Assembly: GCA_032718475.1 (NCBI GenBank)
Contig: JAUCBJ010000519.1
Span: forward strand, 1 to 64,000
Origin: Nemertoderma westbladi
Lineage: Eukaryota; Xenacoelomorpha; Nemertodermatida; Nemertodermatidae
Reading direction: 5' to 3'
Length of the DNA: 64,000 bases
Positions 62,985 to 64,000 of the stretch are shown piece after piece. Made by a program: the position numbers and the translations under genes. How positions within the stretch are numbered: position 1 is the first letter of the stretch; the number at the start of each line of letters is the position of its first letter. The notes under the pieces were generated by a model that was not told where the DNA came from, did not search any database, and saw only the letters and a list, made by a program, of their open reading frames with translations.

Positions 62985-63841
62985 CACCATGGCCCGTAAT
63001 ATAGTGTCATTTTCTGATGACACGGACCGCCCCCCCCCCCCCAAATTTTTCTACAAATCTTTATCATATTGTTTGAAATTTGAAACACAACTTGTTCAAC
63101 TCACCGTGGTTGTTACCATGAAGACGGAATTTTCGATTTCGCACTTCAATTTTTTTTATAGGTGTTTTAAAAAAGTGTCTTTTGCGAAATTACACCATCA
63201 TCCGTATCATAGACACAAGGATTCCCAATATGTAACAATATCTGAATTACGTTAAGAAACAGCTGCGATATAGGCGTTCAAAGATTGCAATAATTATTGT
63301 TCGCTGAAGGCCATTTATTCTATTAAATAAATACACGATGTTCTGGAACAATTTGTTTATGTATGATTAGCTACGCAATATAGATATTGTATAGCATACC
63401 GCTGTTACCTACCAACTCAGAAAATAAATAACACGTTCTAGAATTTTGTGCATTTTTTAAATAGAATAAATGGACTGCAGTGAACAGTAATTCTTGCAAT
63501 CTTTGAACGCCTTTTTCTCAGCTGTTTCTCAACGAAATTCAGATATTGTTACATATTTGGGATCCTTGTAACACAAGCTTTCTATTGATATGAAAAAATT
63601 ACGACTAAAGTGAAGAATGGCAATGATACGGAGGGTGCGATTTCGCAAAAGACACTTTTTTAAAACGCTTATAAAAAAAATTTAAAGGCGAAATCGAAAA
63701 TTCCGGCTTCATGGTAACAACCACGGTGAGTTGAACTAGTTGTGTTTCAAAGTTCAAGCAATATGATAAAGATTTGTAGAAAAATCTGGTGGGAGGGTGT
63801 CTGTGTCATCTGAAAATGACACTATATTACGGGTCATGGTG
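62985..63841. mobile_element. 857-bp long-TIR MITE of the DD36E family
   Basis: Starts CACCATGGCCCGTAATATAG and ends with its complement (CCGTAATATAGTGTCATTTT read from the other side). It is flanked by TA on both sides (62983-62984 and 63842-63843). The inverted arms are about 340 bp long, diverging inward. The right arm matches the 3' end of the transposase-bearing element at 28.7-28.9 kb. No coding frame. Confidence 0.88.
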
Positions 63842-64000
63842 TATATTGATTTGATACCACGCGGTACTAGAAAATAGTCCCAACCCATAAGTCAAACTGA
63901 GTCATTTATTTATATTATACAGTAAGTGACATGTACATGGTGATTCTCATCAAATCTGTACTGCGTTGCGGACGGGATATTTGATCATTAATACAGAATT

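Noticed and set aside
63844-64000. A further upstream exon at the right edge
   Set aside because: I translated the minus strand and found no segment resembling the NWD N-terminus with both splice signals.

Overview
The window is animal nuclear DNA, most likely from an invertebrate. It has spliceosomal introns with consensus GT..AG ends, CR1/L2-like and RTE-like non-LTR retrotransposons, tRNA-derived SINEs, Tc1/mariner and Harbinger-type elements, and many minisatellites. I cannot name the species. No bacterial-style operons, rRNA genes or CRISPR arrays are present.

The one host gene I can support runs on the minus strand from about 62.2 kb down to a stop codon at 12886. I rebuilt 20 exons by reading splice sites. 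All 19 junctions keep frame, giving 4140 nt (1379 residues plus stop); the 5' end lies beyond the right edge. The product is a NACHT-WD40 protein of the NWD1/NWD2 type: a pre-NACHT linker, a degenerate P-loop, a Walker B strand, a winged-helix-like region, a helical linker, then WD40-like blades to an acidic C-terminus.

Layout. 0-12.4 kb: a nearly complete CR1-like LINE, a second LINE interrupted by a SINE, an RTE-like LINE, and a minus-strand LINE. 12.7-20.9 kb: the last four exons, with another LINE and a hairpin element in the introns. 20.9-30.9 kb: a 10-kb intron with MITEs, a DD36E-type Tc1/mariner transposase and its short relatives. 30.9-49.7 kb: fifteen exons packed among minisatellites. 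49.7-62.0 kb: a 12.4-kb intron holding a plus-strand open frame with sequon-rich repeats, a 64-bp satellite, retroelement pieces and a CR1-like LINE. 62-64 kb: the first visible exon and a long-TIR MITE.

The main discovery candidate is structural. At four splice sites of this gene a minisatellite starts exactly at the exon-intron junction, and each unit copies the end of the exon together with the working splice signal. The arrays have 24-bp (about 97 copies), 26-bp (about 71), 37-bp (40) and 40/44-bp (about 11) units. Two or three further junctions carry young two-copy duplications of the same sort. The gene therefore holds over 200 decoy or alternative splice sites in tandem, which suggests a local process that repeatedly amplifies AGGT-containing splice junctions.
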